Assembly (NCBI RefSeq): GCF_002591915.1
Contig: NZ_NIHB01000001.1
Location: 1,369,590 to 1,433,589 of the forward strand
Length of the DNA stretch: 64,000 nt
Direction: 5' to 3'
Source: Marinicella litoralis
GTDB taxonomy: Bacteria; Pseudomonadota; Gammaproteobacteria; Xanthomonadales; Marinicellaceae
Part shown: positions 34,196 through 44,281 of the stretch, one piece after another
Layout of the letters: each line of letters begins with the position of its first letter
Position numbering within the stretch: the first letter of the stretch is position 1
The notes under the pieces: generated by a model
Told to the model about the DNA's origin: nothing
The model's database searches: none
What the model saw: only the letters and a program-made list of their open reading frames with translations
Position numbers and translations under genes: made by a program

Positions 34196-35554
34196 ATGAA
34201 AAAACAAATCATCACTTTATTGGCTCTGGGCTTGTTAACAGTTTCTGTACAAGCTCAAGACATGTCATTGGATGAACTGCTGAATGTTGTACGTAAAGCA
34301 GCGACAGAAAGTTCACAAGCCAATCAACAGCGTGAAGCTGAGTTCAAGCGTCAAAGAGATCAACAAAGCACTTTGTTATCTAATGCCAGAAATCAATTGG
34401 CTGCTTTGGAAAGAAGAACTGAAGAGTTAAAAACTGCTTTTGATGACAATGAAGTCATGTTAGCGGACTTAGAAACTACGCTGGCTGAAAGGTCTGGTAA
34501 CTTAGGCGAAATGGCTGGTACTGTTAAGATTCTTTCTGGCGATTTAAGAAGTGCCATTGAGGAATCAATGACATCAGCTGAAATCGATGGCAGAATTGAG
34601 TTTTTGACCCAGTTGGCCTCTCAGTCTAAACTTCCAAACATCCAAGAGCTCAGACAGTTGTGGGTTGAAGTCCAGCGTGAAATCATTGAAGAAGGTAAAA
34701 TTTCTCGATTCACTACCAGCATCCGTGATGAGCGTGGTGAAATTGAAAACAATGTAGAGGTCACCAGAATTGGTACTTTCAATGCATTTGATTCTGACGG
34801 TAATTTCTTGATTTGGAAATCAGCAGCTGATGCTGGTGCTGGAAAAGGCGAGTTACAAAGACTACAAAAGCAGCCTTCTGCTCAGTTTACCGGTATGTCA
34901 AAAAGCTTTGTTAATTCAGCCCCTGGCGAATTGGCTCAGGTGCCAGTCGATTATACCCGCGGCACCATTCTACAATTGGTTGTACAAACGCCAAGTATCC
35001 AAGATAAAGTCAAACAAGGTGGCCCAGTGGGTTACGTGATTATCGGTCTGGGTGCCTTTGGTTTAATCATTGCATTGATTAAATTCTTCATGTTATTTGC
35101 TTCAGGCAGCAAAATGAAAGCTCAATTGAAGAAAAAACAGCCTAACCAAAACAATGCTTTGGGCCGAATTATGTCAGTTTATACTGAAAACCCAGATTCA
35201 GACATTGAGACCATGGAGTTGAAGATGGATGAAGCCATTTTGCGTGAAACCGGTCCTTTGGAGTCAGGTTTGTCATTCATTAAAGTCTTGTATGTAATTG
35301 CACCTTTGATGGGTCTTTTGGGTACGGTTGTTGGTATGATTCAAACGTTCCAAATGATTACATTAATGGGTACTGGTGATCCAAGTACAATGGCTGGCGG
35401 TATTTCAATGGCCTTGGTAACCACTGTATTGGGTCTGGTTGTCGCCATTCCATTAACAGTGCTTCACTCTCTATTGCAATCTATGGCACGTAAACAGACT
35501 CAAGTTCTTGAAGAGCAGAGTGCTGGTATTGTTGCCAAGATGGCGGAGAAATAA
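34196..35554 (+). CDS. TtpC-like MotA/TolQ/ExbB proton channel protein
   Basis: A 452-residue protein with a signal peptide (about residues 1-20), a long periplasmic part with coiled coil (about 25-130), then an ExbB-type channel domain (about 275-445). The latter has the LYVIAPLMGLLGTVVGMIQTF and GGISMALVTTVLGLVVAIPLTVLHSLL helices. This two-part design is that of TtpC, which in Vibrio is needed for TonB2-dependent uptake. It sits directly before a shorter ExbB, so the operon has two channel-type subunits. Confidence 0.9.
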   Translation: MKKQIITLLALGLLTVSVQAQDMSLDELLNVVRKAATESSQANQQREAEFKRQRDQQSTLLSNARNQLAALERRTEELKTAFDDNEVMLADLETTLAERSGNLGEMAGTVKILSGDLRSAIEESMTSAEIDGRIEFLTQLASQSKLPNIQELRQLWVEVQREIIEEGKISRFTTSIRDERGEIENNVEVTRIGTFNAFDSDGNFLIWKSAADAGAGKGELQRLQKQPSAQFTGMSKSFVNSAPGELAQVPVDYTRGTILQLVVQTPSIQDKVKQGGPVGYVIIGLGAFGLIIALIKFFMLFASGSKMKAQLKKKQPNQNNALGRIMSVYTENPDSDIETMELKMDEAILRETGPLESGLSFIKVLYVIAPLMGLLGTVVGMIQTFQMITLMGTGDPSTMAGGISMALVTTVLGLVVAIPLTVLHSLLQSMARKQTQVLEEQSAGIVAKMAEK

Positions 35555-35556
35555 AG

Positions 35557-36081
35557 ATGTATTGGCTCAGAGAGCGATGGTATGACATTTTGGCATTTAT
35601 CGACATGGGTGGCCCAGTGCTTTGGGCCATCTTGTTGTTGCTGTTTGTTATGTGGTTAATGATTCTTGAGCGTTCTTGGTTTTACTTCATTACTTATCCA
35701 AAGTTGAGAAATAAAATTATTTCTGAGTGGGATGCAAGGGATGACACGACAACGTGGTATGCAAAACGCATCAAAGAGGCCAAAGTTTCTGAGGCTTCTA
35801 TTGAGTTACGTTCTGGCTTAGGCTTTTTAGAAGCACTGGTGGCTATCAGTCCATTGTTTGGATTGTTTGGTACCGTTTACGGTATGTTGCAAGTGTTTGA
35901 CATTATGGCCATTGCTGGAACCAGTAATGCCAGAGCCATGGCAGGTGGTGTTTCTAAAGCAACCATTCCTACGATGGCAGGCATGGTGGCAGCATTGTCA
36001 GGTGTATTTTTTACGACCTACTTCAAGCACAAAGCCGTGGTGGAATCTGATAAGTTAGAAGACCGCATGCAATCACATTAA
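35557..36081 (+). CDS. exbB: ExbB proton channel subunit
   Basis: A 174-residue inner-membrane protein with three helices (about 17-36, 85-110, 130-155). The ExbB blocks are FLEALVAISPLFGLFGTVYGMLQVF and GGVSKATIPTMAGMVAALSGVFFTTYF. With ExbD it uses the proton gradient to drive TonB. It begins two bases after the TtpC-like gene. Confidence 0.92.
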   Translation: MYWLRERWYDILAFIDMGGPVLWAILLLLFVMWLMILERSWFYFITYPKLRNKIISEWDARDDTTTWYAKRIKEAKVSEASIELRSGLGFLEALVAISPLFGLFGTVYGMLQVFDIMAIAGTSNARAMAGGVSKATIPTMAGMVAALSGVFFTTYFKHKAVVESDKLEDRMQSH

Positions 36082-36135
36082 TTTGAACCATTTGAATTTC
36101 AATGGGTCAGATTTATTAATTGAGAGAAAATAGTT

Positions 36136-36543
36136 ATGAAAAAAAGACATTTTCATGAAGACGAAGCTGAAATCAACATCACACCCATGCTGGATGTGGT
36201 ATTTATTATGTTGATTTTCTTCATCGTAACAACTTCATTCGTAAAAGAGACTGGTGTCGAAATATCCAGACCTTCAAGTTCACAAGCCAAACAAGTCAAG
36301 AAAGGTAATATCTTGGTAGCCATCAAAGAAGACGGCATGATTTGGATTAACAAGCAAGAAGTTGACTTAAGAGCGGTTCGTTCTAGGGTTGAAAAAATGC
36401 ACGCAGAAAATCCAGAGGCCAGCGCAGTCATTATTGCTGATCGCGGCTCAAGGACAGGTGACTTGGTGGAAGTTATGGATCAGATTAAATCTGCTGGCGT
36501 TACAAGCATTTCTATAGCAGCAGAAAAAGGCCAGGGGTCATAA
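36136..36543 (+). CDS. exbD: ExbD biopolymer transport protein
   Basis: A 135-residue protein with a cytoplasmic start, one membrane helix (about residues 18-40, NITPMLDVVFIMLIFFIV, containing the proton-path aspartate) and a periplasmic domain ending SISIAAEKGQ. This is the standard ExbD/TolR layout. It works with the ExbB just upstream. It precedes tonB by three bases. Confidence 0.93.
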   Translation: MKKRHFHEDEAEINITPMLDVVFIMLIFFIVTTSFVKETGVEISRPSSSQAKQVKKGNILVAIKEDGMIWINKQEVDLRAVRSRVEKMHAENPEASAVIIADRGSRTGDLVEVMDQIKSAGVTSISIAAEKGQGS

Positions 36544-36546
36544 ATC

Positions 36547-37179
36547 ATGAGTTTGCCACGTTATTTAGTTGTTAGTTTTATTGCTGCTGTCATTACTGTG
36601 GTGTTGTATTTGGTGATGCATGCAATGGTCAGTCAAGCTGCTGACAACCCAGGGAATGATGGTGCCCTCTCTAACATTGATTTTACCAAAGTCAAGTTGG
36701 AAGATGAGGTCAGGGAGCGTTCTAGACGCATTCCGAAAAAGCCTCCTCCACCAAAAGAGCCACCACCTCCGCCAAAAATGAATGTGCAACAAAACCAACA
36801 AGTAGTCAACAACATGCCTACTCCAAACATTCCTAATTTGGATTTGGGTGTTGGTGGAAACGGTCCATTTTTAGGCGCTATTGGCCAAGTCAACATGTCT
36901 GAAGAAGGTGGTGTGATTCCTATTGTTAGGATTGCCCCTCAATATCCAAGAAAAGCATTGATGGCAAAAATTGAAGGTTGGGTGAAAGTTAAGTTTACCA
37001 TTACGGCAACTGGTACGGTTTCAAATCCTGAAGTGGTTGATGCAAAACCTCGCAGAATTTTTGATCGGGAAGCCATACGCGCGATTTTGAAATTTAAGTT
37101 CAAGCCTAAGGTTGTCAATGGTGTTGGTGTTGAGCAAGTTGCCACTCAAACGATTGAGTTTGATTTGCCAGATGATTAA
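36547..37179 (+). CDS. tonB: TonB energy transducer
   Basis: A 210-residue TonB2-type protein: an N-terminal helix (about residues 5-28), a short proline-rich spacer (KKPPPPKEPPPPPK, about residues 63-76), and a C-terminal TonB domain (about 120-208) with the APQYPRKALMAKIEGWVKVKFTI motif and the FKFKPKVVNGVGV strand. The short spacer is typical for TonB2, which needs TtpC. It transmits energy to outer-membrane receptors; no TonB-dependent receptor gene lies in the window. Confidence 0.93.
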   Translation: MSLPRYLVVSFIAAVITVVLYLVMHAMVSQAADNPGNDGALSNIDFTKVKLEDEVRERSRRIPKKPPPPKEPPPPPKMNVQQNQQVVNNMPTPNIPNLDLGVGGNGPFLGAIGQVNMSEEGGVIPIVRIAPQYPRKALMAKIEGWVKVKFTITATGTVSNPEVVDAKPRRIFDREAIRAILKFKFKPKVVNGVGVEQVATQTIEFDLPDD

Positions 37180-37191
37180 CGGAGTGAAATT

Positions 37192-38466
37192 ATGATGAAA
37201 ATAATAAATGTTTTATTGTTGTGTTTATTCGCTGGCGTTTTATCTGCGGGTGCATTGAAAACTGACAATCCGGTTCGTAAACCTGCTGGTCAAGTTGGAC
37301 TGATGAGTGAGCCTCAGAGTAAAAAGATCACTCGTTACAGCGAAATGCTGGCGGATGAAAAATATGCTGAAGCCAAGTCAGGATTAACTGCCATGTTGGC
37401 TAAACTGAATGAACGAGATGCATATGTCCAAGGTATTATTTACCAATTACTCGGTCATATTGATTCTTTGTCAGGTAACTATGCTGGTGCAGCATCTAAC
37501 TTCAAAAAAGCCATTGATTTTGATTCATTGCCGAACACCACTCATTTTCAAATGATGTTGCAGCATGCTCAATTATTGATGTTGAATGATGATCATCGCG
37601 GTGGATTGAAGTCCTTACAAGCTTATATGAATATTGTTGATGAGATTCCTGATTCAGCATTTGCGATTAAGGCCAATGCACATGTTCAGTTGGAACAATA
37701 CAGAGAAGCTAAGGATGCCATCAAACAAGCGATTCAATTGTCAGATAAGCCCAAGGAAACTTGGTATCAGTTGTTATTGGCCATTCACTCAGAATTGTCT
37801 GAATACACGGATATGGCTGATGTTTTGCGAATTTTGATTTCCTTGTCTCCAAATAAGAAAGTCTATTGGATGCAACTGCATTCAGTTTTGTTTACATTAA
37901 AAGAAGATAAGCAGTCTTTGGCAGTTTGGGAATTGGCATATCGCAAAAATCTTTTTGACAAAGAAAGCGATTATTTACAGTTATTTAAGTTGTACTCATA
38001 CAATGACGTTCCCTATAAAGCAGCTGAGACCTTACAAAAAGCTTTGGATGACAAAAAAGTTGAATCAAACTTTAAACATTGGAAGCAAGTGGGTGCTGTT
38101 TGGTATGAGGCCAGAGAATTAAGAAAAGCTTTGGCGGCATACGAAAAAGCCAGTTCATTTGCATCTGATGGTGATATGGACCTAACACGTTCTTATCTGT
38201 ATCTTGATTTAGAAGAATGGAACAATGCTGTAGACTCTCTGAACAATGCTTTGCAAAAAGGCGGTTTAGATGACACCAAAACAGGCAATGCATGGTTGAT
38301 GCTCGGGATGAGTCAAGCCAGTTTGAAAAATTATGCAAGGGCAAGAACTGCTTTTCAAAATGCGATTAAGTATGAAAAGTCCAGAAACAATGCACAACAA
38401 TGGCTTTCTCACTTGACCACACTTGAGAAAAAAGCTGAAGTGGCTCAAGAAACTTCTTCGCCTTAA
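37192..38466 (+). CDS. TPR protein at the end of the TonB operon
   Basis: A 424-residue exported protein with a signal peptide (about residues 1-20) and at least six tetratricopeptide-like repeats from about residue 45 to 415, e.g. GNYAGAASNFKKAIDF and KNYARARTAFQNAIKYE. A TPR protein follows TonB in the known DUF3450/TtpC clusters; its job there is unclear, perhaps as scaffold for outer-membrane partners. It starts 12 bases after tonB with a GGAG site. Confidence 0.85.
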   Translation: MMKIINVLLLCLFAGVLSAGALKTDNPVRKPAGQVGLMSEPQSKKITRYSEMLADEKYAEAKSGLTAMLAKLNERDAYVQGIIYQLLGHIDSLSGNYAGAASNFKKAIDFDSLPNTTHFQMMLQHAQLLMLNDDHRGGLKSLQAYMNIVDEIPDSAFAIKANAHVQLEQYREAKDAIKQAIQLSDKPKETWYQLLLAIHSELSEYTDMADVLRILISLSPNKKVYWMQLHSVLFTLKEDKQSLAVWELAYRKNLFDKESDYLQLFKLYSYNDVPYKAAETLQKALDDKKVESNFKHWKQVGAVWYEARELRKALAAYEKASSFASDGDMDLTRSYLYLDLEEWNNAVDSLNNALQKGGLDDTKTGNAWLMLGMSQASLKNYARARTAFQNAIKYEKSRNNAQQWLSHLTTLEKKAEVAQETSSP

Positions 38467-38894
38467 GTTGATTACATTGATGAGTTGATTGAGACATCAA
38501 TCAAATTTGCAGCTGGGAAAAGGATTTTCCAGTTGATCAATCGTGATTCCAGGGCAGTTAACAAATCCTAGTTGTTAAAATCACCTTTCCATATATTAAT
38601 AATATTTTGAATCATTTGGTCTGTGATTGGTCTATTAGCCATTCAAAGCCTATTTTAATTCTTAGACATTGATCTCAAGCTAAATAACTGGTGTTTGCTG
38701 TGTTTTTATCGTGCCAATAATGCTTCAAAGATTGTTGTTATGAGTTTCCCGAAAAGGGTGGTTAAGGTGTTGAAATCAGGAATTATCACAAATTTCAATG
38801 GATAATTATTATTTGTTGGATAGAATGTGGTGTAAATTTTAAGAACCAATATTAAATATATAGCTATATTCAATATAATTACAAAGGAAAACCC
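38467..38894. other. 428-base intergenic region with three short hairpins, no gene seen
   Basis: AT-rich region between the TPR gene and dsbC. I see no open frame with a ribosome binding site. It holds three small inverted repeats near its start: TTGATTG/CAATCAA (38485-38504), CTGGGAAA/TTTTCCAG (about 38513-38532) and TTAACAA/TTGTTAA (38558-38578). None has a T run, so these are not clear terminators. The part just before dsbC is nearly pure A/T with an AAAGGAAA ribosome binding site. An sRNA is possible but unsupported. Confidence 0.4.
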
Positions 38895-39623
38895 ATGAAA
38901 TTTAAAACAGCAGTTATGTTATTGGCATTTTTTCAATTTGCAAATGCATCAGATGAAAAGGCCATGTATGAAACAGCATTGAAGAAAATTGCTTCAGCTA
39001 ATATCAAAGTCCTTGAAGTGAATCCCACACCTATTGCCAGTGTCAAAGAAGTTTTGGTTGATGGTGGTAGAGGCAGTGAAATCCTTTATATCAGTGATGA
39101 TGGTAAATACATCATCAATGGTTCCATTTTTGACATTGAAAATAAAGTAGATATCACAGATCAAAAAAAATCAGTGATTCGTAAAGACTTGATGTCTTCT
39201 TTTGGTGCCTCTCAGCGAATTGATTTTCTACCGGAGAAAATGGAATATCACGTGACTGTATTCACTGACATCGATTGTGGCTATTGTCGTAAGTTGCATG
39301 CTGAAATGGCTCAATACAATGAATTAGGTATCGGCATCTCTTACCTGTTCTTCCCTCGTGCTGGCCTGCAATCAGGTTCATTTGATAAAGCCGTTAATGT
39401 TTGGTGTGCAGCAGATCAACAACAAGCCATGACTTTGGCTAAAGCCGGTGAGCCGGTTGATCCTAAAAAATGCGACAATCCAATTGCGGAACACTACAAA
39501 GCGGGAGTTACTGCAGGTGTTTCAGGGACTCCAGCATTGGTGTTAGAAAATGGTATGTTGATGCCAGGTTATTTACCACCACTTCAATTAAAACAAAGGC
39601 TTGATTCTATCAAGATCAATTAA
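38895..39623 (+). CDS. dsbC: thiol:disulfide interchange protein DsbC
   Basis: A 242-residue periplasmic disulfide isomerase (E. coli DsbC 236). It has a signal peptide (about residues 1-18), a dimerisation domain (about 20-80), and a thioredoxin domain with active site C128-G-Y-C131. The second disulfide pair (VWCAAD and DPKKCDN) and the cis-proline loop GVSGTPAL are present. It repairs wrong disulfides in exported proteins, relevant to the type II secretion genes downstream. Its own terminator follows. Confidence 0.94.
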   Translation: MKFKTAVMLLAFFQFANASDEKAMYETALKKIASANIKVLEVNPTPIASVKEVLVDGGRGSEILYISDDGKYIINGSIFDIENKVDITDQKKSVIRKDLMSSFGASQRIDFLPEKMEYHVTVFTDIDCGYCRKLHAEMAQYNELGIGISYLFFPRAGLQSGSFDKAVNVWCAADQQQAMTLAKAGEPVDPKKCDNPIAEHYKAGVTAGVSGTPALVLENGMLMPGYLPPLQLKQRLDSIKIN

Positions 39624-39640
39624 ATGAAGTTCTGATCATA

Positions 39641-39669
39641 AAAAGCCGATTATTTAATCGGCTTTTTTT
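39641..39669 (+). terminator. Rho-independent terminator after dsbC
   Basis: An 11-base perfect stem (AAAAGCCGATT with AATCGGCTTTT), a four-base loop and a run of seven T begin 17 bases after the dsbC stop. Confidence 0.92.
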
Positions 39670-39755
39670 GTTTTTAAACCAAAGCTTTTTGTATCCCAGT
39701 TGAGCGCACATGCCTAACTTCATGTAAAATACCCTTTTTTTTATCAACTGAAATC

Positions 39756-42700
39756 ATGACGTTTCACTTGCACACATTCATCGGTTCCGATGTCTACTCT
39801 GCCTTTAGGGTTGAAAAACTAAACCATTCATTAACCCTTGGCGGTGGTACCACACAAATTATTAAGGCCAAGCACTTTTATGTGGTAGAAGCTGCTGAAC
39901 AACTGAATGATTTGCAAATTATTCAAATCGAAAAGTTATTGTCTGCTGCAAATTATAATAGCAGCTTGTCACAGGTCGAACATTTAATCATGCCGAGACC
40001 TGGAACCATTTCTCCTTGGTCAACCAAGGCCACAGATATTTTTCATCACTCTGGTCTGACTGCAGTTAACAGGGTTGAAACTGGTCGATTGCTTTCAATG
40101 AACAATACAGATGCTTTTGAACACAATCTTTTGTTGGACAGGATGACGGAATCATTGTATGGAAGCACCGATGAATTGAATCAACTGTTCGATCACCAGA
40201 ATCCGGGCTCGCTTACCCATGTTGCAATCAATAAAGAAGGAAAAGCAAAGTTACAAGCATTGAATTTATCAATGGGCTTGGCATTGTCCGAAGAAGAAAT
40301 TGATTACTTGTATACAAGTTACCAAAAATTAGGCAAATCACCAACTGATGTTGAACTGATGATGTTTGCACAAGCCAATTCTGAACATTGTCGCCATAAA
40401 ATATTCAATGCTGATTGGCGTATTGATGATGTAAAACAAGACTTGTCCTTATTTAAAATGATTAAAAATACTGAAAAGGTAACAACCGCACCTGCCTTAT
40501 CAGCTTATAAGGACAATGCCGCTGTGTTCAGCGGCGGAAGTGGTAAACGTATGACCACAAATAAAGCCCATCAATACCAAGAAGTTGCGCAAGAAATTGA
40601 TGTATTGATTAAAGTTGAAACACATAATCACCCAACTGGCATTGAACCATTTGCTGGTGCAGCCACCGGATCTGGAGGTGAGATCAGAGATGAGGCCGCT
40701 ACTGGTCAAGGTGCTAAGCCAAAAGCAGGCTTGTGTGGATTTTCAGTGAGTCATTTACACATACCTAACCACCAGCAACGTTGGGAAACACAATCGCCTG
40801 GTACGCCTGGTAGGATGGCCACTTCATTTGAGATCATGCAAAAAGGCCCGATTGGAGCGGCCGCTTTTAATAATGAATTTGGTCGCCCAAATATTTGTGG
40901 TTATTTCAGGAATTTTGAATATAAAACCACTGAGTTGAACCAGTGGCGAGGATACCACAAACCCATCATGCTGGCAGGGGGAATGGGGCATGTTAACCAC
41001 ATACATACAACCAAACAAGACACACTGCCTGGGGATTATGTGGTGGTGCTCGGTGGGCCAGCGATGTTGATTGGTTTGGGAGGTGGCGCTGCCAGTTCCA
41101 TCAGCAGTGCAGACGGACAAGAAGATTTAGACTTTGCTTCTGTGCAACGTGGAAACCCTGAAATGCAAAGACGTTGTCAGGAGGTCATAGACCGTTGCTG
41201 GTTCAGAGAACAAGAAAGTCCAATCAGGTCAATACATGATGTGGGCGCGGGTGGTTTGTCCAATGCCATACCAGAGATTTTAGATGACGCAGGCTTGGGT
41301 GGTGAAATAGAATTGAGACGCCTACAGATAGACCATGTGTCAATGACACCCATGGAAATTTGGTGTAATGAATCACAGGAACGCTATGTACTTTCTATCA
41401 AACCAGAAAAGTTGGCTGAATTTGAATTAATCTGTGCTCGCGAACGATGTCCATTTGCGCTTATGGGTACGGCGACCAAGGACCAAAAATTAATATTGAA
41501 TGATGAGTTGTTCAACAATAAACCGGTGGATATTCCAATGGACTTATTGTTTGGTAACACACCAAAGACTGAAATCAACATTCAATCCAATGTACCGACA
41601 ACACAACCTTTTAAAGCTGAAATAGAATCACTCAAGGAGCAAGTGGAGCAGGTACTTTCTTTTCCAGCAGTTGCCAGTAAAAAATATTTAATCACCATTG
41701 GCGATCGCACTGTATCTGGATTAATTCATCGTGATCAAATGGTTGGTCCTTGGCAAGTACCAGTAGCTGATTGTGCCATTACTTTAAGGGATTACCAGTC
41801 ATATGCAGGAGAAGCCATGGCTGTGGGTGAGCGCACGCCACTGGCTTTGTTGAATCCTGCAGCTTCTGCCAGAATCGCAGTGACCGAAGCCATTACTAAC
41901 CTGATGGGCTTGGGCTTGTCATCAATGAATGAAATTAAATTGTCGGCCAACTGGATGGCAGCCAGTTCTCATAAAGGTGAGTACCAAGCCTTGTATGAAG
42001 CCGTGAAAGCCATCGGTATGGAGTTATGTCCTGAGTTATCGATCGGCATACCTGTTGGGAAAGACTCCATGTCCATGCAAACCCAATGGAATGAAGGACA
42101 AGTCAATAAGCAAGTCACCTCACCGATGTCTTTGATCATCTCTGCATTTACTGCTGTAAAAGATGTAAGAAAGCATCTGACACCTCAGTTATCGGGTCAA
42201 GTTGGCAATGAGTTGCTGTTAATTGACCTGGGAAATGGAAAAAGGCGCATGGGAGGTTCGATTCTTTATCAAGTACAAAATCAAATGGGTGTTGAATCAC
42301 CTGATTTAGATGAGGCAAAACAACTGCTTAATTTGTTTGACTTTATGCATGAAGCCATTGAGGCTCAATTAATTCAAGCTTGTCATGACAGGTCTGATGG
42401 TGGTTTGTTGACAACGATGGCTGAGATGTCATTTGCCGGACATTGTGGGGTTCAATTAACGGTTGAAGAAACAGGTGTTGATGTAGAGTACTTTATTTTT
42501 AATGAAGAGCCCGGTTTGGTGATTGAAGTCGTGGACTCTGATTCAACGCAGTTACAAGCCATGTTGAAAAAATATGGCCTGAACGATTTGGTACATGGTG
42601 TCGGTGTGATTACTGCCGCCGATTGTTTTGAGATTCAGACTAAAGACAACCAAGTGATTTGGGACCGGTCTGAGCTTGAGGCCATTTGGTCGAAGCCAAG

Positions 42701-43601
42701 TTATCTGATGGCTTTAAATCGAGACAACCCTGAGGAAGTCAAACAAGAATTTCAATCGGTGACTAAAGAAAATCCAGGGATCAAGCCTCGTGTTGATTTT
42801 GATTTTTCTGAGGCCATTATGGCACCGTATATAAATTCAGTAAAACCAAAGGTGGCGATTCTCAGAGAGCAAGGGGTTAATGGCCAGAATGAAATGGCGG
42901 CGGCTTTTATGCGAGCAGGCTTTGATTGTGTTGATGTCCACATGCATGACTTAATCAGCGGTCAAATTAAGCTGGATTCTTTCAGTGGTATGGCTGTTTG
43001 TGGTGGTTTTTCATATGGAGACGTGTTGGGTGCTGGTCTCGGATGGGCCAAAACCATTTTACATAATGAAGGTTTAAGGTCTCAATTCGAGGGGTTCTTC
43101 GCCGATGAAAGCAAGTTCACATTGGGTGTTTGCAATGGATGCCAAATGCTTTCAGGTGTCAGAAGCATCATTCCAGGAACTGAAAATTGGCCTGATTTTT
43201 TAAGAAATAAAAGCGAGCAATTTGAGGCCAGGTATTCTCAGCTAGAAATTAAAGAAACCAATAATTTGTTCTTCAAAGGTATGCAAGGCGCTCACATTCC
43301 GGTTGCCATTGCGCATGGAGAAGGGCGTGCTGACTTTGCAGAAAATACATTCAACCAGGAAGTGGTTGCGGCCAATTATATTGATAATTTTGGGCAGCAA
43401 TCGATGACTTATCCATTCAACCCGAATGGTTCCGCTGAAGCCGTTGCTGCTGTCAGTAACACCCAAGGAAATGTGCTGGTGATGATGCCTCACCCTGAGC
43501 GGGTGTTTCGAACGGTTCAAATGTCTTGGGCTCCAGATCAATGGGGTGAAAATTCGCCTTGGATGAGAATGTTTTATAATGCCAGATTGTTTGTAAATTG
43601 A
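39756..43601 (+). CDS. purL: phosphoribosylformylglycinamidine synthase
   Basis: A 1281-residue single-chain FGAR amidotransferase (E. coli PurL 1295), fourth step of purine synthesis. The N-terminal domain is followed by the synthetase half with [45 protein letters not shown] and [14 protein letters not shown]. The C-terminal glutaminase domain has GVCNGCQML with the nucleophile C1126, and H1246 in PHPERVFR. All blocks are complete. It has its own promoter region behind the dsbC terminator. Confidence 0.97.
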   Translation: MTFHLHTFIGSDVYSAFRVEKLNHSLTLGGGTTQIIKAKHFYVVEAAEQLNDLQIIQIEKLLSAANYNSSLSQVEHLIMPRPGTISPWSTKATDIFHHSGLTAVNRVETGRLLSMNNTDAFEHNLLLDRMTESLYGSTDELNQLFDHQNPGSLTHVAINKEGKAKLQALNLSMGLALSEEEIDYLYTSYQKLGKSPTDVELMMFAQANSEHCRHKIFNADWRIDDVKQDLSLFKMIKNTEKVTTAPALSAYKDNAAVFSGGSGKRMTTNKAHQYQEVAQEIDVLIKVETHNHPTGIEPFAGAATGSGGEIRDEAATGQGAKPKAGLCGFSVSHLHIPNHQQRWETQSPGTPGRMATSFEIMQKGPIGAAAFNNEFGRPNICGYFRNFEYKTTELNQWRGYHKPIMLAGGMGHVNHIHTTKQDTLPGDYVVVLGGPAMLIGLGGGAASSISSADGQEDLDFASVQRGNPEMQRRCQEVIDRCWFREQESPIRSIHDVGAGGLSNAIPEILDDAGLGGEIELRRLQIDHVSMTPMEIWCNESQERYVLSIKPEKLAEFELICARERCPFALMGTATKDQKLILNDELFNNKPVDIPMDLLFGNTPKTEINIQSNVPTTQPFKAEIESLKEQVEQVLSFPAVASKKYLITIGDRTVSGLIHRDQMVGPWQVPVADCAITLRDYQSYAGEAMAVGERTPLALLNPAASARIAVTEAITNLMGLGLSSMNEIKLSANWMAASSHKGEYQALYEAVKAIGMELCPELSIGIPVGKDSMSMQTQWNEGQVNKQVTSPMSLIISAFTAVKDVRKHLTPQLSGQVGNELLLIDLGNGKRRMGGSILYQVQNQMGVESPDLDEAKQLLNLFDFMHEAIEAQLIQACHDRSDGGLLTTMAEMSFAGHCGVQLTVEETGVDVEYFIFNEEPGLVIEVVDSDSTQLQAMLKKYGLNDLVHGVGVITAADCFEIQTKDNQVIWDRSELEAIWSKPSYLMALNRDNPEEVKQEFQSVTKENPGIKPRVDFDFSEAIMAPYINSVKPKVAILREQGVNGQNEMAAAFMRAGFDCVDVHMHDLISGQIKLDSFSGMAVCGGFSYGDVLGAGLGWAKTILHNEGLRSQFEGFFADESKFTLGVCNGCQMLSGVRSIIPGTENWPDFLRNKSEQFEARYSQLEIKETNNLFFKGMQGAHIPVAIAHGEGRADFAENTFNQEVVAANYIDNFGQQSMTYPFNPNGSAEAVAAVSNTQGNVLVMMPHPERVFRTVQMSWAPDQWGENSPWMRMFYNARLFVN

Positions 43602-43607
43602 ATTAAG

Positions 43608-44225
43608 ATGAAATCACCTATTAAAGAATTGTTAGTGAGCGCGGTTCTGTATTTACCGCTTTGCTTTTTTGTTTGGTTTTATTCGGCTGCTTTGTTAGTG
43701 GTTCCAGCTAAATGGATTGCGGAACAGGCACTGATGATGTGGCAGAATGATTTATTTAATGGCATCAATCAACAGTATTATTTGTTTACTGTTGAAACTT
43801 TGATTTTCCCTAAAGATCAAATGGGGGCTGTGGGTTCTCAGTTGGCTGTTTTGGATGTTGTGGTAAATCCCATGAAATACGGTTATGGTTTAGCGGTGTT
43901 TTCTGGTTTGGTCATTTCATTGCCGAACACATCTGTTAAATTTAAATTTATACAGATCTTAATTGGTTATGTACTGATCAGCTTTATCCAGGCCAATGGC
44001 GTGTTCTGGGAAACTTGTAAATCATTGTTGATGAACGCTGGACCAGATGCATTCAATGCGATAAATCAAACTGGCATCAGCCATAATCTAGTGGCTGGTA
44101 TGTATCAATTGTCGTATTTGATATTGCCGGCAGTATTGCCCATTATGGTTTGGGTGCTGTTGAATAGAAAATTTGTTGAAGACATTACTCATTTCACTAC
44201 AAATGAAGCTGGTAATGATTCCTAA
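43608..44225 (+). CDS. membrane protein, resembles exosortase-associated membrane proteins
   Basis: A 205-residue protein with four predicted membrane helices (about residues 10-33, 93-108, 118-132 and 165-190) and a periplasmic loop after the first. The opening LYLPLCFFVWFYSAALLVVPAKWIAEQAL and the following NGINQQ..LFTVETL pattern remind me of the membrane proteins encoded beside exosortase H. No exosortase or CTERM-tagged protein is found in the window. It starts six bases after purL and ends 56 bases before gspE. The call is tentative. Confidence 0.45.
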   Translation: MKSPIKELLVSAVLYLPLCFFVWFYSAALLVVPAKWIAEQALMMWQNDLFNGINQQYYLFTVETLIFPKDQMGAVGSQLAVLDVVVNPMKYGYGLAVFSGLVISLPNTSVKFKFIQILIGYVLISFIQANGVFWETCKSLLMNAGPDAFNAINQTGISHNLVAGMYQLSYLILPAVLPIMVWVLLNRKFVEDITHFTTNEAGNDS

Positions 44226-44281
44226 GAAACTTTGTTTGATCAGCACTGTCTGAGTCATACAATAAGATGTTATAGAGTAAT

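Noticed and set aside
36633-36896. Glycine-rich frame antisense to tonB
   Set aside because: It mirrors the proline codons of the TonB spacer (CCN read as GGN) and has no ribosome binding site.
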